Assembly (NCBI GenBank): GCA_902795625.1
Contig: CADBLW010000134.1
Location: 1 to 14,483 of the forward strand
Length of the DNA stretch: 14,483 nt
Origin: an uncultured Lachnospiraceae bacterium
GTDB taxonomy: Bacteria; Bacillota; Clostridia; Lachnospirales; Lachnospiraceae
Direction: 5' to 3'
Shown here: positions 5,569 to 12,640 of the stretch, piece after piece
Layout: every line of letters starts with the position of its first letter
Numbering within the stretch: the first letter of the stretch is position 1
Made by a program: the position numbers and the translations under genes
Notes under the pieces: generated by a model
What the model was told of the DNA's origin: nothing
Database searches by the model: none
Seen by the model: only the letters and a program-made list of their open reading frames with translations

Positions 5569-8500
5569 TAGTTTCTGGCCACCTGCTGCATCACATAGAG
5601 CTCAACCTGATCGCCCTCTGCGATGTCATTGAATTTTTCAAACAAAATACCGCACTCGTATCCGGCGTTAACTTCCTTGGCGTCGTCTTTCATGCGCTTA
5701 AGAGATGCGAGATTGCCGTCGAAGATCTGCTCTCCGCCTCTCGTGATGCGGGCCTTGCAGCCGCGCTGCGCCTTGCCGTCGAGGATGTAGGAACCGGCGA
5801 TGCTTCCGAGGCCGCTGGCCTTGAAAATCTGGCGGATTTCCGCATGACCGATGACAACCTCCTCGTAAACAGGATCAAGCATGCCCTTCATGGCTGCTTC
5901 AATGTCGTCGATCGCATTGTAAATGACGGAGTACAGGCGAACGTCAACCTTCTCACGCTCTGCCGTATCCTTTGCCGTATTGTCCGGCTTAACGTTGAAA
6001 CCGATGATGATCGCGTTGGAAGCGCTCGCGAGCGTAACGTCGGACTCATTGATGTTGCCGACACCGCCGTGGATGCAGTGAACTGCGATCTCTTCGTTGG
6101 AGAGCTTGAGAAGCGACTGTTTCACAGCCTCAACGGAACCTGCCACATCGGCCTTGACGATGATGTTCAGATCCTTCATCTCGCCTGCGGCAACCGCGTC
6201 ATGCAGACTCTCAAGCGAGAGCTTCTGCTTCGTCTCCGCGATGAGCTTCTCCTTGGTCTGCGCAATGTGCGCATCGGAGATGTTCTTTGCCTCACGCTCA
6301 TTTTCCGTGACGACCATAAGATCGCCGGCGTTCGGAACGCTGTTCAGACCGAGGATCTCAACAGGCGTGGAGGGAGTTGCCTCCGTAACCTTCTGTCCCT
6401 GATCGTTGATCATCGCACGGATCTTGCCATAGGAAGCGCCGATGGAAACCGTCTCGCCGACATGGAGCGTACCCTTCTGTACGAGCACCGTGGCAACGGG
6501 GCCGCGGCCCTTGTCCAGCTTGGCCTCGATCACGAGACCGCGGGCCTTGCGGTTCGGGTTCGCGCGGAGCTCAAGCACATCCGCCGAGAGCAGGATCATC
6601 TCAAGAAGGTTCTCAATACCCTCACCGGTCTTCGCGGAAACGCGGCAGGTAACGATGTCACCGCCCCATTCCTCGGAGACGAGGCCCTGTTCGGAGAGCT
6701 CCGTCAGGACACGGTCGGGATTGGCACCCTCTTTATCCATCTTGTTGATCGCGACAACGATGGCGACACCGGCCGCCTTCGCGTGGTTGATCGCCTCGAT
6801 GGTCTGCGGCATGACACCGTCGTCCGCAGCGACAACAAGCACTGCGATATCGGTTGCCATGGCACCGCGCAGACGCATTGCGGTAAATGCCTCATGACCG
6901 GGCGTGTCGAGGAACGTGATCTTGCGGCCATTTTTCTCAACCATATAAGCACCGATGTGCTGCGTGATACCGCCGGCCTCCTTTGCCGCCACGTGGGCGG
7001 AACGGATGGCATCGAGAATGGAAGTTTTACCGTGGTCAACGTGACCCATGACACAGACAACGGGAGGACGCTTCTCAAGGGCTTCCTCTGGATCCTCGGT
7101 GTCTCTGGTCAGCACCTCGACCATGTCGACGACCTCTTCCTTCTCGACAATGTAGTTGTAGTCAAGAGCGATCTCCTCGGCCTCGTCAAACGAGATCTCG
7201 GAGTTGATGTTGTATAGCTTTCCTGCAAGGAAGAGCTTCTTGATGATCGCGGAAGCGTTCTGCTTCATCTTGTCCGCGAGTTCCTTGATCGTGATCACCT
7301 CGGGGATCGTGATGTTCTTGATCTCGTTCGGATCTTCCTCACGCTTGGGCTCTACCTTCGGCATGATGAATGCGCCCTTGCGGTTCGCATCCTTCTTCTG
7401 CGGCTGACCCTTCTTACCGGTCTTCTTTCCGTCGTCAAAATCGCGGTTGTTGCGGTTCTTGTCGCGATCACGGTTCTGGTATGCGGCTGCGTTCTTTCCG
7501 CGGTTGATCTCGCTCGCAAAATCCGACTTGATCGAGCTGCTCTGTCCGCCGCGGTTGTCGTTTCTGCGCTGCTGGAACGGTCTCCGCTCGCCGGCATCCT
7601 TGTCCTTGTCAAATCCACCGCCGCCGAAGCCGCCCTGGTTGAAGCCGCCTCTGCCCGCGCCGGCGCCGGCACCCGCAGGTCTGCGTGCGCCCTGACCGTC
7701 ACGGTCGCGGTTGTAAGTTGATCTCGTGCCGTCCGCGGGTCTGCGATCGCCGAAGCCGCCCTGACCCTGACGGTTGTTGCGGTCACCGTAACCGCCCTGA
7801 CCGGCGGGTCTGCGTGCACCCTGACCGTCGCGGTCACGGTTGTAGGTGGATCTTGTTCCGTCGGCAGGTCTGCGGTCCTGTGTGCCCTGGCCCTGTCCGT
7901 CACGGGGACGGCGGGCATTGCCGGAATCACGGCGGGAATCGGTGCGTGCCGGTTCAGGCGTGATGGGCTCTCTGCGAAGCGGCCGGATGATCGGAATGTC
8001 GGGCTTGGTGGTCTCCGCAGCAGGTGCTGCCGCAGGAGTCTGCGTCTCCGCGGCTGCGGGAGCCGGTGCTTCCGCAGGTTCGCTTACTGCTTCCGGAGCA
8101 GGAGCCTCGACAGTCTTAGCAGGCTTTTCCTCCGTCTTCGTCTCCGCAGCGCCTTCCTTGGTGGGGCGCTTCATACGGCGGCCTTCCTCGTTGAAGATCG
8201 GTCCGTCATAGAGAACAAGCTCACCGTTTGCATCCTTGCGGTAGAACTCGCCGCCCTTGCGGACGATCGGGTTCTTATCGGCATCAAACAGAGACTTCTT
8301 CATCTCCAGCTTGTTGTGATTTTCGTCGTACAGAGGACCGGTATACTTGGTGTAGTTGCCGCCCTTGTCGACACTGTAAATAACGCCGTCCTTCTTGACA
8401 ACGCGGTTTCCCTTGTCGTCAAAACGGCGGGCAGGGCGCTTCTCGTCCGTCTTCTCGGCGGCCGCGCGGCGCTTCTTCTTCCCGTAGAGCGTGATTGCAA

Positions 8501-8639
8501 TCTTAACCTCAGGGTCCTCATCGTTGATGATGCTGCCGGCGCTCTTGACATCACAGCCGCGCTCGCGCAGATAGGTCATCATTTCCTTGTAGGACGCATC
8601 GATTTCCTTGCAAAGGTCTCCGAGTTTGATATTTGCCAT
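5568..8639 (-). CDS. infB: Translation initiation factor IF2 with repetitive N-terminal extension
   Basis: GTPase that brings fMet-tRNA to the 30S subunit and promotes subunit joining. Of 1023 residues, the first 50 form an IF2_N-type helical domain. Residues 73-160 are two degenerate copies of a roughly 43-residue unit. Residues 165-220 are Pro/Ala/Glu-rich. Residues 235-420 are Arg/Gly/Asp/Asn/Gln-rich and disordered, with a perfect 26-residue repeat at 255-280 and 298-323. A second IF2_N-like segment lies at about 443-500. The G domain has GHVDHGKT (532-539), GGITQHIG (556-563), DTPGHE (578-583), NKMD (632-635) and SAK (668-670), followed by domains II, III and the C-terminal initiator-tRNA domain ending KFNDIAEGDQVELY. 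GGAGG ten bases before the ATG sets the start. The catalytic core is ordinary; the length and composition of the N-terminus are the odd part. Confidence 0.98.
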   Translation of the reverse strand: MANIKLGDLCKEIDASYKEMMTYLRERGCDVKSAGSIINDEDPEVKIAITLYGKKKRRAAAEKTDEKRPARRFDDKGNRVVKKDGVIYSVDKGGNYTKYTGPLYDENHNKLEMKKSLFDADKNPIVRKGGEFYRKDANGELVLYDGPIFNEEGRRMKRPTKEGAAETKTEEKPAKTVEAPAPEAVSEPAEAPAPAAAETQTPAAAPAAETTKPDIPIIRPLRREPITPEPARTDSRRDSGNARRPRDGQGQGTQDRRPADGTRSTYNRDRDGQGARRPAGQGGYGDRNNRQGQGGFGDRRPADGTRSTYNRDRDGQGARRPAGAGAGAGRGGFNQGGFGGGGFDKDKDAGERRPFQQRRNDNRGGQSSSIKSDFASEINRGKNAAAYQNRDRDKNRNNRDFDDGKKTGKKGQPQKKDANRKGAFIMPKVEPKREEDPNEIKNITIPEVITIKELADKMKQNASAIIKKLFLAGKLYNINSEISFDEAEEIALDYNYIVEKEEVVDMVEVLTRDTEDPEEALEKRPPVVCVMGHVDHGKTSILDAIRSAHVAAKEAGGITQHIGAYMVEKNGRKITFLDTPGHEAFTAMRLRGAMATDIAVLVVAADDGVMPQTIEAINHAKAAGVAIVVAINKMDKEGANPDRVLTELSEQGLVSEEWGGDIVTCRVSAKTGEGIENLLEMILLSADVLELRANPNRKARGLVIEAKLDKGRGPVATVLVQKGTLHVGETVSIGASYGKIRAMINDQGQKVTEATPSTPVEILGLNSVPNAGDLMVVTENEREAKNISDAHIAQTKEKLIAETKQKLSLESLHDAVAAGEMKDLNIIVKADVAGSVEAVKQSLLKLSNEEIAVHCIHGGVGNINESDVTLASASNAIIIGFNVKPDNTAKDTAEREKVDVRLYSVIYNAIDDIEAAMKGMLDPVYEEVVIGHAEIRQIFKASGLGSIAGSYILDGKAQRGCKARITRGGEQIFDGNLASLKRMKDDAKEVNAGYECGILFEKFNDIAEGDQVELYVMQQVARN
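7671..7748 (-). repeat. Perfect 26-residue peptide repeat in IF2, downstream copy
   Basis: Encodes IF2 residues 298-323 (core RRPADGTRSTYNRDRDGQG). It is identical in protein to 7800-7877, with about ten synonymous base differences between the copies. The repeat period is 43 residues, separated by a Gly/Gln/Asn-rich spacer. Confidence 0.9.
7800..7877 (-). repeat. Perfect 26-residue peptide repeat in IF2, upstream copy
   Basis: Encodes IF2 residues 255-280 and matches 7671-7748 residue for residue. Differences between the two DNA copies fall at silent codon positions. Confidence 0.9.
8160..8423 (-). repeat. Two degenerate ~43-residue repeats in the IF2 N-terminus
   Basis: IF2 residues 73-115 and 118-160 align without gaps and share F, D, N, V, K, G, Y, D, G, Y, GP and E at matching positions; both follow the pattern F-D-x3-N-x-(V/I)-V-(K/R)-K-x-G, an aromatic Y, then Y-x-GP-(L/I)-(Y/F). 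The regular aromatic/Gly spacing resembles short beta-hairpin repeats. I do not recognise a named domain. Confidence 0.7.
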
Positions 8640-8682
8640 TCAGTTAATTCCTCCGATTGGTTTAACGTCGTTGATATGGTAT

Positions 8683-8697
8683 TGCGGTATAACCGCA
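8683..8697 (-). other. Small hairpin in the ylxQ-infB gap
   Basis: Minus strand TGCGGT-TAT-ACCGCA, six perfect pairs with a three-base loop, in the 69 bases between ylxQ and the infB ribosome binding site. There is no T run after it. Function unknown; possibly a spacer or processing signal. Confidence 0.4.
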
Positions 8698-8708
8698 TGA
8701 TACTTTGA

Positions 8709-9029
8709 TTACTGCTGCTCCTGTGCATTTTCCTCGATCAGAGACTTCAGCTTCTTCGCAAAGCCTTCGTCGAGAATTGCAACACAGGATCGTTCGCTTT
8801 GTCCAAGGGCGTGTCCGAGTGTCTCCTTCGACCCGTAATACAGCACGGGAACCTTGTAGTGGAAGGTGATCTTCTCCAGCCCGTCGCGCGTGTTGGATGC
8901 GGCATCCTCCGCGATAATGATCAGTCTGGCCGTTCTCTTGGCGACAGCCTGCTCCACGAGGAAGTTGCCCGAAGCGAGCGCGCGCGCTTTCTGCGCAAGT
9001 CCAAGCAGGGACAGTACACGGTCACGCAT
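8709..9029 (-). CDS. ylxQ: L7Ae/L30e-like ribosome-associated RNA-binding protein (YlxQ)
   Basis: Small protein of the L7Ae/L30e/Gadd45 fold, found between ylxR and infB in most Bacillota; relatives bind kink-turn-like RNA or the ribosome, and the precise role of YlxQ is not settled. There are 106 residues: an N-terminal LLGLAQKARALASGN helix region, LIIIAEDAASNTRDGLE at 36-52 (the L7Ae core strand and helix), PVLYYGSKETLGHALGQ, and CVAILDEGFAKKL. I start at the ATG at 9029, seven bases after AAGGAG and overlapping the last codons of rnpM, rather than at the in-frame TTG at 9035. The overlap implies coupled translation. A short Glu/Gln tail closes the protein. Confidence 0.93.
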   Translation of the reverse strand: MRDRVLSLLGLAQKARALASGNFLVEQAVAKRTARLIIIAEDAASNTRDGLEKITFHYKVPVLYYGSKETLGHALGQSERSCVAILDEGFAKKLKSLIEENAQEQQ

Positions 9030-9291
9030 CGGCAATCTCCTTCCGAAGCCGGTCGTAAATCTCTGCGGGGATCGAAACGTTCAGGGAACGTTCGATCGCC
9101 TTGGAGCGCTCCGCGAGACGGAGACATTCCACGTCCCGGCACACATAGGTGCCGCGTCCGTTCTTCTTCCCGGTCAGATCAAGCTCAATCTCGTTCTCCG
9201 GCGTGCGGATCACGCGGATGAGTTCCTTCTTGGGCATCATTTTCCCGCAGCCGCTGCAGCGGCGCAGGGGGATTCGTCTGCTCAGTGCCAT
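9022..9291 (-). CDS. rnpM: RNase P modulator RnpM (YlxR, DUF448)
   Basis: 89-residue basic protein of the YlxR family. In Bacillus subtilis relatives it has been reported to bind RNase P RNA and lower its activity, and also to act as a nucleoid-associated regulator. Seen: RRCSGCG at 10-16 (family RKCxxCG), KKELIRVIRT at 21-30, and the hallmark GRGTYVC at 45-51 followed by Glu-Cys. Many family members have these cysteines, but no full zinc site is certain. AAAGGA lies about six bases before the ATG. It sits between nusA and ylxQ, overlapping ylxQ by eight bases, as in most Bacillota. Family identity is firm; the activity in this organism is inferred. Confidence 0.95.
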   Translation of the reverse strand: MALSRRIPLRRCSGCGKMMPKKELIRVIRTPENEIELDLTGKKNGRGTYVCRDVECLRLAERSKAIERSLNVSIPAEIYDRLRKEIADA

Positions 9292-9312
9292 GAAATTTCC
9301 TTTCCCGGCCTG

Positions 9313-10455
9313 TTACATCAGTTCGGCCGCCTGAGACTCGCTCTTGATGTCAATCTTGTAACCGGTCAGACGAGCGGCAAGACGGGCATTCTGGCCCTTG
9401 CTGCCGATGGCGAGTGTAAGCTGGTCATCCGGCACGATCACGTTTGCAAGACGCTCTTCCTCGATCACATCCACGGAGATCACTTCCGCAGGGGACAGCG
9501 CGTTTGCAATGAGATGCGCGGGGTCATCGCTCCAGTTGATGACATCGATCTTCTCTCCGTTGAGTTCCTCAACAACGGCGTTGACACGGCTTCCGTTCAC
9601 GCCGACACAGGCACCCACCGGATCCACCTTCGGATCGTTGGAGTACACAGCCATCTTCGTGCGCTTGCCTGCCTCGCGGGAAAGTGCCTTGATCTCCACG
9701 GTGCCGTCGGCAACCTCGGAAACCTCGTTCTCGAAGAATCTCTTTACAAGCTCGGGGTGCGTGCGGGAAACGATCACGCGGGGACCCTTCGTCGTATCCT
9801 TTACTTCCACAACATACACCTTGACACGGTCACCGGTATGGAATACCTCGCCGGGGATCTGCTCGGTGCTGATCAGGGTTGCGTCGATCTTGTCAAGGCT
9901 GATGATCACGTTGTTCTTGGTATACTTGACGATACCGGTGACAACTTCCTTCTCCATTCCGCTGTAGGTCTTGAAGAGAACCTCTCTCTCCTTCTCGCGA
10001 AGCTTCTGCACGATCTGCTGCTTCGCCTGGCCTGCCGCGATACGGCCGAAGCCCTTGGTCTCAACCTCCTCGCTGAGAACGTCGCCGACCTGGATCTCGC
10101 GAAGCGGGAACTTTGCCTGTGCCTGCTCAAGGGTGAGCTCGCAGGTCTCGTCCATAACCTCGTCAACCACCGTAAAATCACGGAACACCTTGTACTCGCC
10201 CGTCACCGGATCGATATGTACACGGATGTTGTCGCAGTTTGCATACTGAACCTTACCTGCGGGAAGGAACTGCTCCTCGCCGGTCTTCTTCGCAAACTGC
10301 ACCTTGCATGCCTGAAGAAGAGAATCCTCCACGATCTTCAGAAGGACCTCCTTGTCAATGTCTCTTTCCTTTTCAATCAGGTCAATCGCGGTGATCAGTT
10401 CCTTGAAATCCTCATTCTTGAGTTCCTCCGCGGATTTTTTTACGACCTTTTTCAT
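9313..10455 (-). CDS. nusA: Transcription termination/antitermination factor NusA
   Basis: RNA polymerase-binding elongation factor that promotes pausing and hairpin-dependent termination. It has 380 residues: an RNAP-binding N-terminal domain (about 16-140), an S1 domain (about 165-232), KH1 (253-308, with GACVGVNGSRVNAVV at 281-295) and KH2 (317-371, with AIGSKGQNARLAARLTG at 349-365). There are no C-terminal acidic repeats, as is normal for Gram-positive bacteria. A lysine-rich extension of about 14 residues precedes the usual start, but AAGGAGG six bases before the ATG at 10455 supports this start. It lies 35 bases after rimP and just before rnpM. The operon's leader hairpin (11014-11052) is a likely target of NusA itself. 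Confidence 0.98.
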   Translation of the reverse strand: MKKVVKKSAEELKNEDFKELITAIDLIEKERDIDKEVLLKIVEDSLLQACKVQFAKKTGEEQFLPAGKVQYANCDNIRVHIDPVTGEYKVFRDFTVVDEVMDETCELTLEQAQAKFPLREIQVGDVLSEEVETKGFGRIAAGQAKQQIVQKLREKEREVLFKTYSGMEKEVVTGIVKYTKNNVIISLDKIDATLISTEQIPGEVFHTGDRVKVYVVEVKDTTKGPRVIVSRTHPELVKRFFENEVSEVADGTVEIKALSREAGKRTKMAVYSNDPKVDPVGACVGVNGSRVNAVVEELNGEKIDVINWSDDPAHLIANALSPAEVISVDVIEEERLANVIVPDDQLTLAIGSKGQNARLAARLTGYKIDIKSESQAAELM

Positions 10456-10490
10456 AACGCACCTCCTTGAAGTGATATCATTTTTCTGAA

Positions 10491-10961
10491 TTATTGTTCC
10501 ACATAGGACTGTCGTATCAGACTGATGTTTTTCCTCTCGATCTCCAGCGTTCCGGTCTCCGTTGTGACCGTAACGGTGTCATCGTCGTACGCGCTGAGCA
10601 CGGCATCGAAGTATTCCTTACACCCGCCGATCGCGCGGAACAGACGGATGTCAACCGGCTTTCCGAGGTTTCTCTCAAAGTCCTTCGGCTTCTTCAAAGG
10701 CCTCGTCAACCCGGGTGAACTGACCTCCAGCACATACGCTTCGCTGATGAAGTCATGTTCGTCAAGCTTATCGCTCAATGCCCGTGAAACGACCTCGCAG
10801 TCGTCGATGGTGATCCCGCCGGGCTTGTCGATATATGCCCTCAGGTACCAGTTGCCGGCCTCCTTCACGAACTCCACATCCACGAGTTCAAACCCGTGTG
10901 TCTCGAGGATCGGCATCACCAGTGAGGTCGTCCGTTCCTCAATTTGTTTTGCAGTCGCCAT
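10491..10961 (-). CDS. rimP: Ribosome maturation factor RimP
   Basis: Assists late 30S assembly, acting near the S12 and central-pseudoknot region. From the chosen ATG it has 156 residues: an N-terminal alpha/beta domain (ELVDVEFVKEAGNWYLRAYID at 25-45, shown here in outline), the conserved DDCEVVSRALSDKLDE helix, and VSSPGLTRPLKKPKDFERNLGK at 80-101 as the family signature, then an Sm-like C-terminal domain ending IRQSYVEQ. I prefer the ATG at 10961 with GGAGG directly upstream (spacing short, four bases) over the in-frame GTG at 11009. A seven-pair stem TCCGTCC/GGACGGA abuts this ribosome binding site and may modulate it. First gene after the promoter at 11076-11104. Confidence 0.96.
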   Translation of the reverse strand: MATAKQIEERTTSLVMPILETHGFELVDVEFVKEAGNWYLRAYIDKPGGITIDDCEVVSRALSDKLDEHDFISEAYVLEVSSPGLTRPLKKPKDFERNLGKPVDIRLFRAIGGCKEYFDAVLSAYDDDTVTVTTETGTLEIERKNISLIRQSYVEQ

Positions 10962-11013
10962 ACTTCCTCCGTCCGCATAACCGGGACGGATAATCTCCTT
11001 CCCGCTCACCGCA

Positions 11014-11052
11014 CATAAAACTGAGAGTGGGCCGTTTCGGACCCACTCTCAA
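11014..11052 (-). terminator. Leader hairpin with interrupted U tract before rimP: terminator/attenuator
   Basis: Minus strand stem GAGAGTGGG (11042-11050) / CCCACTCTC (11023-11031), extended inside by CC/GG with one bulged base and outside by a T-A pair. It is followed by AG-TTTT-ATG, a short and interrupted U tract. It lies about 20 bases after the predicted rimP-operon start point, so every transcript from that promoter must pass it. It could also stop readthrough from the his genes. Confidence 0.8.
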
Positions 11053-11075
11053 GCTAAACTACAAGTTACAGACGA

Positions 11076-11104
11076 AGTATACAACCGATCTTCCGAAAAA
11101 TCAA
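11076..11104 (-). promoter_or_regulatory. Sigma-A promoter of the rimP-nusA-infB operon
   Basis: TTGATT (11099-11104), 17-base spacer, TATACT (11076-11081). Predicted start is near 11069, giving a leader of about 108 bases before rimP. Confidence 0.85.
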
Positions 11105-11117
11105 GCCTTTTTCGGAA
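11091..11117. repeat. Perfect 27-bp dyad over the rimP -35 box
   Basis: Arms TTCCGAAAAA (11091-11100) and TTTTTCGGAA (11108-11117) are perfect inverted repeats around TCAAGCC. The -35 box lies across the loop. It could be an operator or a transcript hairpin after the small membrane-protein gene. The sequence CATTTTCCGAAAAA also occurs at 4200-4213, in the nrnA-truB gap. Confidence 0.6.
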
Positions 11118-11156
11118 AATGTTTCCGCGCCTTCCGCGCGTCCCGCAATCTTCCGC

Positions 11157-11306
11157 TTACAGCTCTCCGGAAGCCTTGTCCTCGGCGGCGCGCTTTGCGT
11201 CCTTGCGGTTTCTTACCGCCTTGCCGGCCAGAACACCGCACACGGCTACGCAGATATACACGATGAACAGTCCGAACTCACGTAAAAATTCCGTTAAAAC
11301 ACCCAT
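11157..11306 (-). CDS. Small single-span membrane protein, 49 residues
   Basis: I do not recognise a characterised family. The frame has a textbook ribosome binding site, GGGAGG six bases before the ATG at 11306, and begins 14 bases after the hisIE stop, so it is probably translated with the his genes. The predicted protein has a short amphipathic start (MGVLTEFLREF), one hydrophobic segment at about 12-30 (GLFIVYICVAVCGVLAG) and a basic, charged tail (KAVRNRKDAKRAAEDK). By the positive-inside rule the C-terminus should be cytoplasmic. There is no cleavage site typical of a signal peptide and no catalytic motif. It might be a subunit-like small membrane protein or a regulator; function unknown. 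Small proteins of this layout (one helix plus RxRKDAKxA-like tail) seem familiar from Clostridia, but I cannot confirm this. Confidence 0.7.
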   Translation of the reverse strand: MGVLTEFLREFGLFIVYICVAVCGVLAGKAVRNRKDAKRAAEDKASGEL

Positions 11307-11319
11307 GCTGAGCCTCCCG

Positions 11320-12600
11320 TCAGGATTTTCTGCGGTTCGCAAGTTCCTTCACGATGTCATTCCAGTCGACATCGCACTCGACCATGAGAACCATGAGATG
11401 ATACAGGTAATCCGCGATCTCGTACTTCAGTTCCTCGGCGTCGGGATTCTTCGCGGCGATGGTGATCTCCGTCGCTTCCTCTCCGCACTTCTTGAGGATC
11501 TTGTCGATACCCTTGTCGAACAGGTAGTTCGTGTACGACCCTTCCTTCGGGTTTACCTTGCGGTCCATGATGATATTGTAATCTTCCGTGAGCACCGTGA
11601 GCGGATTGAAGTCCGCGAACTCCTTCTTGCACAGTGTCGTGAAGAAACAGGACATGTTGCCGGTGTGGCATGCGACGCCGAGCTGGTGAACCTTCGCCAG
11701 CAGAGTGTCCTTGTCGCAGTCCAGGCGAAGTTCCTTGACGAACTGGTAATGTCCGGAGGTCTCTCCCTTGACCCACAGCTCGCCGCGGCTTCTGGACCAA
11801 TAGGTCATGCGCCCGGTCTCGATCGTCTTGTTGAACGACTCCTCGTTCATGTATGCGACCATAAGAACCTCAAGCGTGCGGTAATCCTGCACGACGACGG
11901 GGATCAGACCGTCCGCGTTCGTCTTGAACTCGGAAAATGCGATGTCCGACGAAAGGCACTTGGTCTCCAGCCCCTCTGCGCGAAGCGCCTGTTTCACCTT
12001 GAGGAGGTTCTTCTGCTCATAATAGTTTGTAGCTACGCCGTAGCAGTTCGGAAGCGAAAGGAGCGTCTCGATGTCGTTTCGAACGAGACTGTCGCGGACG
12101 ATGACAGGCAACGGACATCTCTCAAGGATGCGGTTCATTGCCGAGGAGACGGTGACATGCTTCATCTGGAAGCTTGCGACGCCGAGATCCTTGAGCTCCT
12201 CAAGAAGCTTCTCGCTCTCGTACGCATGCTCCGGCTTGTCGACATCGGCATTGAACTCGACCACGATCTTGTCGCGGCCGAAGCGCTCAATGGCCTTTCT
12301 GACCTCATCCTTCGGGAAGCTGCGCTCGTAAGGAATGACGACGTAGGAGGCACCGGTGTACAGCGCCTTCTTGATGTCCTCAAAGCGCTCGACATGGCAG
12401 CCCAAGTACAGCGGGATGTCCACCTTCTTCAGCACGAGCTTGACCATCTGCAGAAAATGCATCTGCGTCGTCTCGTTGTCGTCATAGTTGTAGATGTAAA
12501 GCCCGTCCGCGCCGTTCTGCTCATAGCTCATCGCGAGCTCGAGAACCGAGGCGGAAAAGGCATTTTCCGCATTGATGTATGCGATAATGTTTTTCTCCAT
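11320..12600 (-). CDS. hisIE: HisIE with an N-terminal degenerate HisF/HisA-like barrel
   Basis: Carries out histidine steps 2 and 3: PR-ATP pyrophosphohydrolysis, then PR-AMP ring opening. It has 426 residues against about 200-220 for typical HisIE. HisI (about 215-325) has RSRGELWVKGETSG at 270-283 and zinc ligands in DCDKD (294-298; Cys295) and CHTGNMSC (311-318; Cys311, Cys318). HisE (about 330-426) has GSYTNYLFDKG at 354-364, GEEATE at 373-378 and EIADYLYHLMVL at 394-405. Residues 1-214 resemble HisF/HisA in strand order (ELAMSYEQNGADGLYIY; DIPLYLG; EDIKKALYTGASYVVI; FGRDKIVVEFNAD). By eye alignment both HisF catalytic aspartates (D11, D130 in Thermotoga) are Asn here (10, 117), and the phosphate-binding VGGG is LGCH. 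The start at 12600 follows AGGAG. HisIE activity should be real; the barrel is probably non-catalytic. Confidence 0.92.
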   Translation of the reverse strand: MEKNIIAYINAENAFSASVLELAMSYEQNGADGLYIYNYDDNETTQMHFLQMVKLVLKKVDIPLYLGCHVERFEDIKKALYTGASYVVIPYERSFPKDEVRKAIERFGRDKIVVEFNADVDKPEHAYESEKLLEELKDLGVASFQMKHVTVSSAMNRILERCPLPVIVRDSLVRNDIETLLSLPNCYGVATNYYEQKNLLKVKQALRAEGLETKCLSSDIAFSEFKTNADGLIPVVVQDYRTLEVLMVAYMNEESFNKTIETGRMTYWSRSRGELWVKGETSGHYQFVKELRLDCDKDTLLAKVHQLGVACHTGNMSCFFTTLCKKEFADFNPLTVLTEDYNIIMDRKVNPKEGSYTNYLFDKGIDKILKKCGEEATEITIAAKNPDAEELKYEIADYLYHLMVLMVECDVDWNDIVKELANRRKS

Positions 12601-12640
12601 ATTCGCTCCTGCGTGTGTTGTTTCGTTGTAAACCTTAGGA

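Noticed and set aside
5844..7217. 457-codon plus-strand frame opposite infB
   Set aside because: It lies entirely within the conserved GTPase core of IF2 on the other strand, with no motif of its own.
7671..7877. Repeats considered as a CRISPR-like or mobile array
   Set aside because: Only two copies, in frame within infB, with silent differences and a coding spacer.
8866..10470. 534-codon plus-strand frame opposite nusA, rnpM and ylxQ
   Set aside because: It spans three conserved minus-strand genes and their gaps; the Leu/Asp/His-rich translation is typical of an antisense shadow.
10962..11009. GTG start adding 16 residues to RimP
   Set aside because: The extension is not family-like, and the ATG at 10961 has GGAGG directly upstream; the GTG remains possible because the ATG spacing is short.
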